Below are positions 54,743 to 62,614 of a DNA stretch of 64,000 nucleotides, piece by piece. Source of the DNA: Hymenobacter aranciens (GTDB lineage: Bacteria; Bacteroidota; Bacteroidia; Cytophagales; Hymenobacteraceae). Position numbers and translations under genes: made by a program. Numbering within the stretch: the stretch's first letter is position 1; each line of letters begins with the position of its first letter. The notes beneath the pieces were generated by a model. That model was not told the origin of the DNA. It saw only the letters and a program-made list of their open reading frames with translations, and searched no databases. Where the stretch lies: positions 1-64,000 of the forward strand of contig NZ_JAUQSY010000006.1 in the NCBI RefSeq assembly GCF_030580865.1, written 5' to 3'.

Positions 54743-57700
54743 ATGCATCTACCTTTTCCTTGCGAATACCGGGCCGGGGCCCGTTTTCTGATGAGTGGCC
54801 TGTTGCTGCTGCTCGGCGTTGTTTCGGCCCGGGCCACGGCGCCGGCAGCGCTCAGTCTGGAGTTCATTCCCAACAAAGGCCAGTGGGAGGCGCCGGTGCG
54901 CTACGCGGCCGCCATGCCCGGCGGGCGGCTGTTTCTGCAAAATAATGCTCTCACCTACAGCCTGCTATCATCAGATGCCTACCGCCACCCCGGCGAGCAC
55001 GCCAAGGAGCAAGCTGCGAAAGCAGACGGCCGCGTGGCGGGCCACGCCTACACCGTGCATTTCGAGCACGGCGCCGCCAAGCCGCGCCTCACGGCCGAAA
55101 CCCCGACGGCAGAAGTGCGCAACTACTTCCTGGGCAGCGACGAGCGGCGCTGGGCCAGCCAAGTACCCAGCTTCCGGCGGCTGCGCTACGGCGGCGTGTG
55201 GCCGGGCATCGACATGCAGCTGTACGAGAACACTGACCAACGCCTGGAGTACGATTTTCTGCTGTCACCCCGGGCAAATCCGGCCCGCATTGCCTTGCGC
55301 TACGAGGGTACCAGCGACCTACGTCTGGATAGCGAGGGTAATCTAATTATCAGCACATCGGTGGCTACCGTGACTGAGCTGGCGCCCCGCGCCTGGCAAA
55401 CCAGCGCCAGCGGCCAGCGCCAGCACGTGGCCTGCCGCTACGTGCTCAACGGTCAGACCGTCAGCTTTGCACTGGGCACCTACGACAAGCAGCGCGCCCT
55501 GACCATCGACCCGGTAGTGGTGTTTTCGAGCTACACCGGCTCGACGGCCGACAACTGGGGCTACACGGCCACCTATGACCAGCAGGGTAACATGTACTCG
55601 GGCGGCATCGTGTTCGGCCCGGGCTTCCCAACCAACAATGGCGCATTCGACAGCAACTTTGGCTCTCTCTGCGACATTGCGCTTATCAAATACAACACCA
55701 CGGCCCGCGGGCCGGCATCCCGGGTGTGGGCCAGCTACCTGGGCGGTGGCAACACCGAGTTTCCGCACAGCCTAGTAACCAACGCGCAGGGCGAATTGGT
55801 ACTGCTGGGCAGCACCAGCTCGGCCGACTACCCGACTACGGGCGGCGCACTATCGCGGAGCTTTGGGGGCGGCACCCGATTGGAACCCTTTGGCTCATCT
55901 AACCCGGAACTTTCGTTGCGTAACGGTTCCGACCTCGTCGTGACGCGCTTCAATGCCAGCGGCAGCCAGCTGCAGGCCAGCACTTTTCTGGGCGGCAGCG
56001 GCAACGACGGGGTGCAGGAAGGCCATTCGGCCCTGGCCGTGAACTACGGCGATGCTTTCCGGGGCGACGTGCTGCTCGACGGTGCGGGCAATGTGTTCGT
56101 GGCTTCCAACACTACTTCGCCCAATTTCCCGGGCGCGCCCAGCAGCGGCCCCCGCGCCTACCACGGCGGCCTCGACGGCATTCTGTGCAAACTGCCGCCC
56201 GCGCTCAACACCATGACCTGGGCCAGCTACGTAGGCGGCAGCGGTAGCGACGCGCTGTACTCGGTGCAGGTTGACGGGCAGGGCCGGGTGTTTGCCAGCG
56301 GCGGCACCAACAGCCCGAACCTAAGCACTTCAGCAGGCGCCTACCACACTGGCTACCAAGGCCAAATTGACGGCTTTGTGGTTCGTTACGATGCGGCGGG
56401 CACCCAGCAGGCAGCCACCTACTTAGGCACTACTGCTTACGACCAGGCCCAGTTGCTGCAGCTCGATGGCAACGGCAGCCCGTATGTGTTTGGGCAAACG
56501 ATGGGCGCTTTTCCGCGCACCTTGGGCCTCTACGGCAACGCCAATGGCTCAATGTTTATCCAGAAGCTGCACCCCGACCTCACGGCCAGTGTTTTTAGCA
56601 CCACTTTTGGGCAGCGCGATGGCAGCGGCGTTCTCGTGCCCACAGCCTTTCTGGTGGATGACTGCGAGCGGGTGTACGTGGCCGGTTGGGGCGGCAACGT
56701 CAACGACGGATACCTGGGCGGCAACATCGCGGCCCTGCCCACCACGCCCGACGCCGGGCAGCCCGATACCGACGGCTCCGACTTCTACCTGGCCGAGTTT
56801 ACGCCCGGCCTGCGGACGCTGGAGTATGCGACCTTCTTCGGCGAGCTTGGCTCACGCGGCGAACACGTCGACGGCGGCACCTCGCGCTTCGATAAGCGCG
56901 GGGTGGTATATCAGGCCGTGTGCGCCAGCTGCGGCGGCGGGCAAGGCTTCCCCACGCCCAGCGGAGCCGGCTACTACTCGGCCACTAATGGCAGCCCGAA
57001 CTGCAACAATGCGGCTTTTAAAATCGATTTTCAGCCCGCCGTGGCCAGTCCGGGCCCCCGCCGGTCCGTATGCCTCGAAGGCGGACCGGTGGCGCTGGGC
57101 GGCACCCCGGCCGGGGGCGTCTGGAGCGGAACGGGGGTGCAAGCGGCACCGGGAGGCGGCTACCAGTTTACGCCCACCGCCGTAGGGCCTGGCGTCTATC
57201 CGCTAACGTACACGGTTGCTACCACCGGCATTTGCCAGGCCGTGCTGCGGGTCAATTACACCGTCATTCCGCCGGCCACAATGGCCTTCCCTCCCATTGC
57301 CGACCAGTGCAATGCCGGGCTGGCCGTGGAAATGCAGGCCAGCCCGGCTGGTGGCACCTACAGTGGGCGCGGCGTGACGGGCCGGCGCTTCGACCCGGCT
57401 GCGGCTGGCCCCGGCACTCACCTGCTCACCTACACGGTGTGCGATACTATTGTGGGCAGCGGCACCATTACCCAGCAAGTGGTGGTATCGGCTACGCCTA
57501 CCGTAGTGGCCGGACCCGATACTACACTCTGCGCCAGCTTTATTCAAGCATTTCAACTCAGCGGCCAAAGCCCCGGCGGTGGCACCTGGAGCGGCCCCGG
57601 CGTCACGCCCGGCGGCTTTTTCACACCGCCCAGTACCAATAACCGGGGCGGCGTTTACCAGCTAACCTACACCATTTCGCGGCCGCCCTGCGTGGCAACG

Positions 57701-58237
57701 GCCACTCGTACGATAGTGCTGGCCCCCGCCCCCAGCACCGATGTCAGCCTCAACCTGCCACAGTGCGACGTGGCCCCACAATACTCGGGCCTGGCGCCGT
57801 TCGACTGCCAGCTGACGCCCATCCTGCAGGCCCCCAACGCTATTTACAGCTGGGATTTTGGCGACGGCAGCCCCGTTAGCAGCGAGGCCATGCCCACGCA
57901 CCGCTACGAACGGCCCGGCAGCTACCGCGTCACGCTCACGGCGTCTTATTCCCACTGCCAGGTAATCACCCAGTTTGTGGCCGTGGAGGTAGGCGGCGTG
58001 TTCGTGCCCAACATCATCACGCCCAACGGCGACGGCCAGAACGACACCTTCCGCCCGCGCTTCAGCTGCCAGCCCACTTCGCTGAAGATATTCTCGCGCT
58101 GGGGCCAGGAGGTATATCGAACCGACAACTATACGGACAACTGGCAGGCCGAAAACTTGTCGGCGGGTATTTATTATTACCTCCTGCACGACACCGCTGG
58201 CCGCACTATGAAAGGCTGGGTGGAGGTGGTTAAGTAA
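54743..58237 (+). CDS. large type IX secreted protein (DUF7948/SBBP/PKD, gliding-motility C-terminal domain)
   Basis: I chose ATG 54743; a TTG frame runs 36 codons further up. The 1164-residue product has a signal peptide (LMSGLLLLLGVVSARATAPA) and an N-terminal domain starting LEFIPNKGQWEAPVRYAA. Beta-propeller (SBBP) repeats follow (ASYLGGGNTEFPHSLV, FLGGSGNDGVQEGHSA, YVGGSGSDALYSVQVDGQG), then Gly-rich immunoglobulin-like segments (about 780-990), each with a GGTWSGPGV-type motif, and a PKD domain (SWDFGDGSPVSSEAMPTHRY). The end (VPNIITPNGDGQNDTFRP, then FSRWGQEVY and LSAGIYYYLL) is the type B sorting domain used by the type IX system. It should be exported to the cell surface. No catalytic site is visible. 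Confidence 0.92.
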   Translation: MHLPFPCEYRAGARFLMSGLLLLLGVVSARATAPAALSLEFIPNKGQWEAPVRYAAAMPGGRLFLQNNALTYSLLSSDAYRHPGEHAKEQAAKADGRVAGHAYTVHFEHGAAKPRLTAETPTAEVRNYFLGSDERRWASQVPSFRRLRYGGVWPGIDMQLYENTDQRLEYDFLLSPRANPARIALRYEGTSDLRLDSEGNLIISTSVATVTELAPRAWQTSASGQRQHVACRYVLNGQTVSFALGTYDKQRALTIDPVVVFSSYTGSTADNWGYTATYDQQGNMYSGGIVFGPGFPTNNGAFDSNFGSLCDIALIKYNTTARGPASRVWASYLGGGNTEFPHSLVTNAQGELVLLGSTSSADYPTTGGALSRSFGGGTRLEPFGSSNPELSLRNGSDLVVTRFNASGSQLQASTFLGGSGNDGVQEGHSALAVNYGDAFRGDVLLDGAGNVFVASNTTSPNFPGAPSSGPRAYHGGLDGILCKLPPALNTMTWASYVGGSGSDALYSVQVDGQGRVFASGGTNSPNLSTSAGAYHTGYQGQIDGFVVRYDAAGTQQAATYLGTTAYDQAQLLQLDGNGSPYVFGQTMGAFPRTLGLYGNANGSMFIQKLHPDLTASVFSTTFGQRDGSGVLVPTAFLVDDCERVYVAGWGGNVNDGYLGGNIAALPTTPDAGQPDTDGSDFYLAEFTPGLRTLEYATFFGELGSRGEHVDGGTSRFDKRGVVYQAVCASCGGGQGFPTPSGAGYYSATNGSPNCNNAAFKIDFQPAVASPGPRRSVCLEGGPVALGGTPAGGVWSGTGVQAAPGGGYQFTPTAVGPGVYPLTYTVATTGICQAVLRVNYTVIPPATMAFPPIADQCNAGLAVEMQASPAGGTYSGRGVTGRRFDPAAAGPGTHLLTYTVCDTIVGSGTITQQVVVSATPTVVAGPDTTLCASFIQAFQLSGQSPGGGTWSGPGVTPGGFFTPPSTNNRGGVYQLTYTISRPPCVATATRTIVLAPAPSTDVSLNLPQCDVAPQYSGLAPFDCQLTPILQAPNAIYSWDFGDGSPVSSEAMPTHRYERPGSYRVTLTASYSHCQVITQFVAVEVGGVFVPNIITPNGDGQNDTFRPRFSCQPTSLKIFSRWGQEVYRTDNYTDNWQAENLSAGIYYYLLHDTAGRTMKGWVEVVK

Positions 58238-58245
58238 ATTAAATC

Positions 58246-58311
58246 TTAAGAGTTGACAGTAAAAAGCCCTGATGTTGAGTGAACGTCAGGGCTTTTTACT
58301 GTCAACTCTTA
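58246..58311. terminator. 26-bp perfect stem terminator
   Basis: Arms 58246-58271 and 58286-58311 (TAAGAGTTGACAGTAAAAAG...) are exactly complementary around a 14-nt loop, with A- and T-runs in the stem. It serves the convergent surface-protein and arfB genes. Confidence 0.85.
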
Positions 58312-58314
58312 GCT

Positions 58315-58719
58315 TTATTCCGTCCAGCGCCGGTTGGCCTTTTTCTCCCCCGTGCGCTTCTTCGTTTCCAGCCGCTTGCGCACGGCGCCTGCGCTGGGCT
58401 TGGTGGCTTTGCGCGGCTTGGGGCGGCGCAGGCTGCGCTGCAGCAGCTCGTAGAAGCGCATCAGCACGAGGTCTTTGTTGCGAAGCTGGCTGCGGTCGTC
58501 CTGGGCCACGAGTAGCAGCAGGCCGTCGGCGGAGAGGCGCGGGGCCAGCTTTTCCAGCAGCAGCTGTTTCTGGTGCTCGCTGAGCAGCTGCGAATTTTGC
58601 AGATGAAAGCGCAGCTCTACCCGCGACTCCGTCTTGTTCACGTTCTGCCCACCCGGGCCGCTGGCGCGACTGGTCTGGAAGGTGATTTCGGGCAGAAACG
58701 CGGCGGGCGGCGGGAGCAT
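58315..58719 (-). CDS. arfB: alternative ribosome-rescue peptidyl-tRNA hydrolase
   Basis: A 134-residue release-factor-like protein. The catalytic GGQ motif is in ASGPGGQNVNKTESRVELRF (about 22-30), and the basic C-terminal tail (RPKPRKATKPSAGAVRKRLE, then KKRTGEKKANRR) is the part that enters the empty mRNA channel. It frees stalled ribosomes by hydrolysing peptidyl-tRNA without a stop codon. Length is normal. Confidence 0.95.
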   Translation of the reverse strand: MLPPPAAFLPEITFQTSRASGPGGQNVNKTESRVELRFHLQNSQLLSEHQKQLLLEKLAPRLSADGLLLLVAQDDRSQLRNKDLVLMRFYELLQRSLRRPKPRKATKPSAGAVRKRLETKKRTGEKKANRRWTE

Positions 58720-58782
58720 TTTAAATTAAAAATGATAAATTAAAAATTGGGAACCCGGGCCATTCTGGTTTTTCGCCAATTT

Positions 58783-59733
58783 TTAATTCCGCTCCAGCAG
58801 CATGGCGCCGTAGGAATAACCGCCACCGAATACCGTCACAATCACCTTATTACCGGCCTTGATAGTATCCCACACCTCGGCCAGGGCGATGGCGGCTCCG
58901 GCGCAGCCGGTGTTGCCGAGGCGCTCAATGTTGCTCACAGCGCGCTCGGGCGCCAGGCCGAGCTGCTTGGCCACGTTCAGCGAGATGCGCAGGTTGGCCT
59001 GGTGCGGGATGAGGTAAGTCAGTTCCTGATTGGGAATGTGGTGCTTATCGAGCAGCGTTTGCGTCACGCGGGCCATGTAAGTGCAGGCCTGCTGGAACAC
59101 ATCGCGCCCGAAGGGCATCACGATGCCGCGCTCTACCGGCTTGAGGGTCACGGCTTCGTCGGCCTTGCTGACGGGGGCCGCGCCGCCCGTCACTACTTCG
59201 CGGATGAGCAGGTCGGCGGGGCTCATACGGTCTTTCGAGATGAGCAGAGCGGCCGCGCCGTCGCCCCAGAGGTGGCCCGCGATGGTGTCTTCCTCATTGT
59301 TGTAAGCCGTATTGTGCTCGCTCACCACAACCAGGGCGCGGCGGGCCTTATTCATGGCAAAGTAGCCTTCCACAATCTCCACCGCATTGAGCAGCGAGGA
59401 GCAGGCCGAGGAAATACTCACCGTCGGTATCTCATTGATACCGAGGTGACGCTGCACGGCGTGGGCAGCCGTAAAAATGGTATCGTGGGGCGTGTAGGTA
59501 CCCACCACGATGAGGTCGATGCTGTCGGCGGCGAAGGCCGGGGCCTGGGCCAGCACCGCATCGGTGGCGGCAATGGCCATCGTATTGGAGTTTTCGCCGG
59601 GGGCCGCTTTACGACGCTCGCGAATGCCAGTACGTTCAATTATCCACTCGTCGGCCAAGCCGTTGAGGCGGGTAAAGTGGGCGTTATCAATGATGGCTGC
59701 CGGCAGATAGGCCGCCACGGAATGCAAGTACAC
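58783..59733 (-). CDS. 3-oxoacyl-ACP synthase III (FabH-like)
   Basis: I chose GTG 59733 (316 residues), because a TACCTTTG element at 59763-59770 precedes it and the frame further up is not FabH-like. The family motifs are VYLHSVAAYLPAAIIDN, WIIERTGIRERR, the catalytic Cys in SISSACSSLLNAV, His in LIPHQANLRIS and Asn in ERLGNTGCAGAAIAL. FabH enzymes start fatty-acid chains from acyl-CoA and malonyl-ACP. Several paralogues serve other pathways (for example flexirubin or ladderane types), so a housekeeping role is not certain. Confidence 0.9.
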   Translation of the reverse strand: MYLHSVAAYLPAAIIDNAHFTRLNGLADEWIIERTGIRERRKAAPGENSNTMAIAATDAVLAQAPAFAADSIDLIVVGTYTPHDTIFTAAHAVQRHLGINEIPTVSISSACSSLLNAVEIVEGYFAMNKARRALVVVSEHNTAYNNEEDTIAGHLWGDGAAALLISKDRMSPADLLIREVVTGGAAPVSKADEAVTLKPVERGIVMPFGRDVFQQACTYMARVTQTLLDKHHIPNQELTYLIPHQANLRISLNVAKQLGLAPERAVSNIERLGNTGCAGAAIALAEVWDTIKAGNKVIVTVFGGGYSYGAMLLERN

Positions 59734-59762
59734 GCGGAAATATTGGGTGGATAATCTAGGTG

Positions 59763-59770
59763 CAAAGGTA
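59763..59770 (-). promoter_or_regulatory. TAnnTTTG promoter -7 element
   Basis: The minus strand reads TACCTTTG 29 bp before GTG 59733. It is in the divergent gap shared with the hydrolase gene at 59845. Confidence 0.5.
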
Positions 59771-59832
59771 CGCCACTGGTCTTGGAAGGATGGGCAATGC
59801 CCGAATCTTGTACGCGCCGGAAGCGACAGCCG

Positions 59833-59840
59833 TACCTTCG
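59833..59840 (+). promoter_or_regulatory. -7-like element directly before the hydrolase start
   Basis: TACCTTCG ends 4 nt before ATG 59845, an arrangement like that of cysS. A CTTG at 59807-59810 could be the -33 part, although the spacer (22 nt) is long. Confidence 0.35.
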
Positions 59841-59844
59841 TGCC

Positions 59845-60624
59845 ATGACTTTGCTGCACCACCTCGACCAGGGCCAGGGCCGGCCGCTGGTAATTCTCCA
59901 CGGCCTTTTCGGTACCCTCGACAACTGGCACAGCCTCGCTCGCCGCTGGGCCACCGAGGCCGGCCTGCGCGTTATCAGCGTCGATTTGCGCAACCACGGC
60001 CGCTCCTTCCACAGCCCCGAGCACAGCTACGCCCTCATGGCGCAGGACGTGCTGCAGCTCTTCGACCACCTTGGCCTGGGTCCGGAGACCACGCTCATGG
60101 GCCACAGCATGGGCGGCAAAGTGGCCATGCGCCTCGCCCTCGACCACCCCGAACGGCTGGCCCAGCTCATCGTGGTGGATATTGCCCCACGCTTCTCCAA
60201 CATGGAGCACCAAGACGACATCGTGGCCGGCCTGCAGGCCGTAGACCTGGCCGCCCTCGCCACCCGCCAGGAGGCCGACGCGGCGCTGGCCCGGCACATT
60301 CCGCAGTTGGGCGTGCGTCAGTTTCTGCTCAAGAACCTCTACCGCGCCGAAGACAACTCCTTCGCCTGGCGCATCAACCTGCCCGCCCTCACGGCCAGCC
60401 TGCCCGCCATTGGTGAGGAAACCGCTGGCAGTACGCCATTCCTAAAGCGCACGCTGTTCATTCGCGGCGGCAAATCGGATTACATCACGCCCGAAGACAA
60501 GCTGGTGGGCATCCCGGCGCTATTCCCCAACTCGCAGGTGGCTACCGTGGTCGATGCCGGCCACTGGGTACACGCCGAGAAGCCGGACGAGGTATTTGAG
60601 TTGGTGCGGAATTTTGTGGGGTGA
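59845..60624 (+). CDS. alpha/beta hydrolase (YbfF-like)
   Basis: The start at ATG 59845 gives MTLLHHLDQGQGRPLVILHG and 259 residues. Motifs are the oxyanion hole HGLFGTLDNW, strand VISVDLRNHGRS, nucleophile elbow MGHSMGGKVAMRLAL (Ser about 92), IVVDIAPRFS, and the C-terminal Asp and His regions (RGGKSDYI, DAGHWVHAEKP). It resembles cytoplasmic esterases of the YbfF type. It diverges from the FabH-like gene. Confidence 0.9.
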   Translation: MTLLHHLDQGQGRPLVILHGLFGTLDNWHSLARRWATEAGLRVISVDLRNHGRSFHSPEHSYALMAQDVLQLFDHLGLGPETTLMGHSMGGKVAMRLALDHPERLAQLIVVDIAPRFSNMEHQDDIVAGLQAVDLAALATRQEADAALARHIPQLGVRQFLLKNLYRAEDNSFAWRINLPALTASLPAIGEETAGSTPFLKRTLFIRGGKSDYITPEDKLVGIPALFPNSQVATVVDAGHWVHAEKPDEVFELVRNFVG

Positions 60625-60662
60625 TAAATATCCGGCGCGTAGCACAGAAGACTTCACATCAG

Positions 60663-61014
60663 CTAGTCGCGCAAGCCAATGACAATATCATGCGTTATTG
60701 TAGCCAGCCAAGCTAACAGAATACCGACGAACAGCAGCAGCCTAAACCCAGCCCGGATTCCTGCCTGGGTGCGGGTCTGAGCGCGGCGATATGCCAGGCA
60801 GATTGCCCCCCCCATTCAGCAGGAGGCCAATTAGCCAACCACCTACTGCCAGTTCGGCGCGGTAGCGCGTGTGCATGGCCAGCCAGTGGCTGGAGGCTAC
60901 CAACTCGTTTGCAACCACCACGCATAACTGCCAGACCACCGTACCCAATACGGTGCCCGCAAAGCCCTTAATAAATAAACCTAAGGGCCGTGTAGTAGCG
61001 GGCTCGGAAATCAT
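60663..61014 (-). pseudogene. small membrane protein gene with frameshift at a poly-G tract
   Basis: From ATG 61014 the frame gives MISEPATTRPLGLFIKGFAG and two hydrophobic helices up to LIGLLLNGG. There a run of eight G (60806-60813 on the plus strand as C) shifts it, and it ends early. With seven G the frame continues AICLAYRRAQTRTQAG, then a third helix (FRLLLFVGILLAWLATITHD) and stops at TAG 60663-60665, giving 116 residues. The continuation is clearly coding-like and membrane-spanning. It starts 2 nt after the aldehyde dehydrogenase stop (TAG-CC-ATG), so the two are coupled. This could be a slippage-prone phase-variable gene, a decayed gene or a sequencing error. Confidence 0.65.
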
Positions 61015-61016
61015 GG

Positions 61017-62459
61017 CTACAGTTTCACGCACACATTTTGCGCCTCGGTAAAGAAGCGTAACGCCTCCAGCCCACCCTCGCGGCCGACGCCGGAGTTTTT
61101 CATGCCGCCGAAGGGGGTGCGCAGGTCGCGGTGCAGCCAGGTGTTTATCCACACGATGCCGCTGTGTAAGGCGTGGGCCACGCGGTGAGCACGCTGAATA
61201 TCACGAGTCCAGAGCGTGGCCGAGAGGCCGTAGTCGGTGCTGTTGGCCATGCTCAGGACCTCTTCCTCGGTATCGAAGGGCGTGAGCGTGACGACGGGAC
61301 CGAAAATTTCTTCCTGGTTGGTGCGGCAGTCGAAGGGCAGGTTTTCGAACACCGTAGGGGCCAGAAAATAGCCCTCGGCGCAGCGGCCGGGCACCTGCAC
61401 GCGCTGCCCACCGGCCAGCAGACGGCCACCTTCCTCTTTGGCCAGCTCAATGTATGCCAGCACCTTGTGCAAATGCGCTTCGCTTACCAGCGCGCCCTGC
61501 GTGGTACTGGCTTCCTGCGGGTCGCCCACGCGCTGCTCGGCCAGCTGCTGCAGGAATTCGGCCTTGAACTGCTCGTAAATCGGCCGCTCGATGAACAGGC
61601 GTGAGCCGCAAAGGCAAATCTGGCCCTGGTTGGCGAAGCTGCTGCGGATGCTGGTTCTGACGGCCGTGGCTAAGTCACAGTCGGCGAAGATGATATTGGG
61701 ATTCTTACCACCCAGCTCCAGGCTGAGCTTCTTGAACATGGGCGCCGCCGTGCGGGCCAGGTGCCGCCCCGTAGCCGTGCCTCCCGTGAAGCTGATGGCC
61801 TTGATGCCGGGATGCTCCACGATGGCTTGCCCGCAGTTAGGCCCGTTGCCGTGGATGATGTTGAGCACGCCCGCCGGCAGGCCCGCTTCGATGCACAGCT
61901 CACTCAGCAGAAAAGCCGTAGCGGGCGTAATTTCCGAGGGCTTGGCCACCACGCAGCAGCCCACGGCCAGCGCGGGCGCTATTTTCCAGGTGAAGAGATA
62001 GAGCGGCAGGTTCCAGGGCGAAATGCAGCCCACCACGCCCACGGGGTGGCGCACGGTGTAGTTCACGGCCACGCCGTCCTGCACGTGGGCCTCGGTGGCG
62101 AAGTGGCCGGCGGCGGTGCCGAAGAAATGGAAGTTACTGGCAGCCCGCGGAATATCCATCACCCGGGCCAAACTCAGCGGCTTGCCGTTGTCGCGGCTTT
62201 CGGCCTCGGCCAGGCGCTCCAGGTTGGCGTCGATAAGGTCGGCAATGCGAACGAGCAGGCGGCCGCGGTCTTCGGCGGACAGGGCGCGCCAGGCGGGCAG
62301 GGCAGCTTCGGCGGCGGCCACGGCGGCGGCCACGTCATCGGGGCCCGAGTCAGGAATGAGGCCGTACACCTGGCCGGTGGCGGGCTCCACGTTGTCGAGG
62401 TAGCGGCTGGTCAGGGGTGGGACGAGCTGGCCGTTAAGGTAATTCTGAATCTGAAGCAT
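61017..62459 (-). CDS. aldehyde dehydrogenase (2-hydroxymuconic/aminomuconic semialdehyde type)
   Basis: The start at ATG 62459 gives MLQIQNYLNGQLVPPLTSRY and 480 residues. Motifs are GCISPWNLPLYLFTWKIAPAL, FTGGTATGRHLA for NAD, the general base Glu in LSLELGGKNPNIIFADCD, and the catalytic Cys in NQGQICLCGSRLF. The C-terminus reads TWLHRDLRTPFGGMKNSGVG. The HRDLRTPFGGMK and NIIFADCD segments are those of the 2-hydroxymuconic/aminomuconic semialdehyde dehydrogenase group, which acts in aromatic or kynurenine breakdown. No other gene of that pathway is in the window, so the substrate is inferred. Confidence 0.9.
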   Translation of the reverse strand: MLQIQNYLNGQLVPPLTSRYLDNVEPATGQVYGLIPDSGPDDVAAAVAAAEAALPAWRALSAEDRGRLLVRIADLIDANLERLAEAESRDNGKPLSLARVMDIPRAASNFHFFGTAAGHFATEAHVQDGVAVNYTVRHPVGVVGCISPWNLPLYLFTWKIAPALAVGCCVVAKPSEITPATAFLLSELCIEAGLPAGVLNIIHGNGPNCGQAIVEHPGIKAISFTGGTATGRHLARTAAPMFKKLSLELGGKNPNIIFADCDLATAVRTSIRSSFANQGQICLCGSRLFIERPIYEQFKAEFLQQLAEQRVGDPQEASTTQGALVSEAHLHKVLAYIELAKEEGGRLLAGGQRVQVPGRCAEGYFLAPTVFENLPFDCRTNQEEIFGPVVTLTPFDTEEEVLSMANSTDYGLSATLWTRDIQRAHRVAHALHSGIVWINTWLHRDLRTPFGGMKNSGVGREGGLEALRFFTEAQNVCVKL

Positions 62460-62545
62460 GAGGAGGATGGCGCGACACGCCAGTAGCCCAAATGTAGTGG
62501 CTGGCGCGAACATGTACCCGCTGGTTCAGTGCCGGCTATTTGCCA

Positions 62546-62574
62546 TTTGGCTGCCAAACGCTCGTGTACCTTTG
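62546..62574 (+). promoter_or_regulatory. full TTTG-N17-TAnnTTTG promoter
   Basis: TTTG (62546-62549), a 17-nt spacer and TACCTTTG (62567-62574) fit the Bacteroidetes consensus exactly. It lies 40 bp before ATG 62615. Confidence 0.75.
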
Positions 62575-62614
62575 CAGCATTACGCCTACTCCGCATAGTT
62601 CATCTCGCTTCTAC

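Noticed and set aside
59782..59844. Upstream ATG (59782) as hydrolase start
   Set aside because: The extra residues are not hydrolase-like and the span holds a -7-like promoter element.
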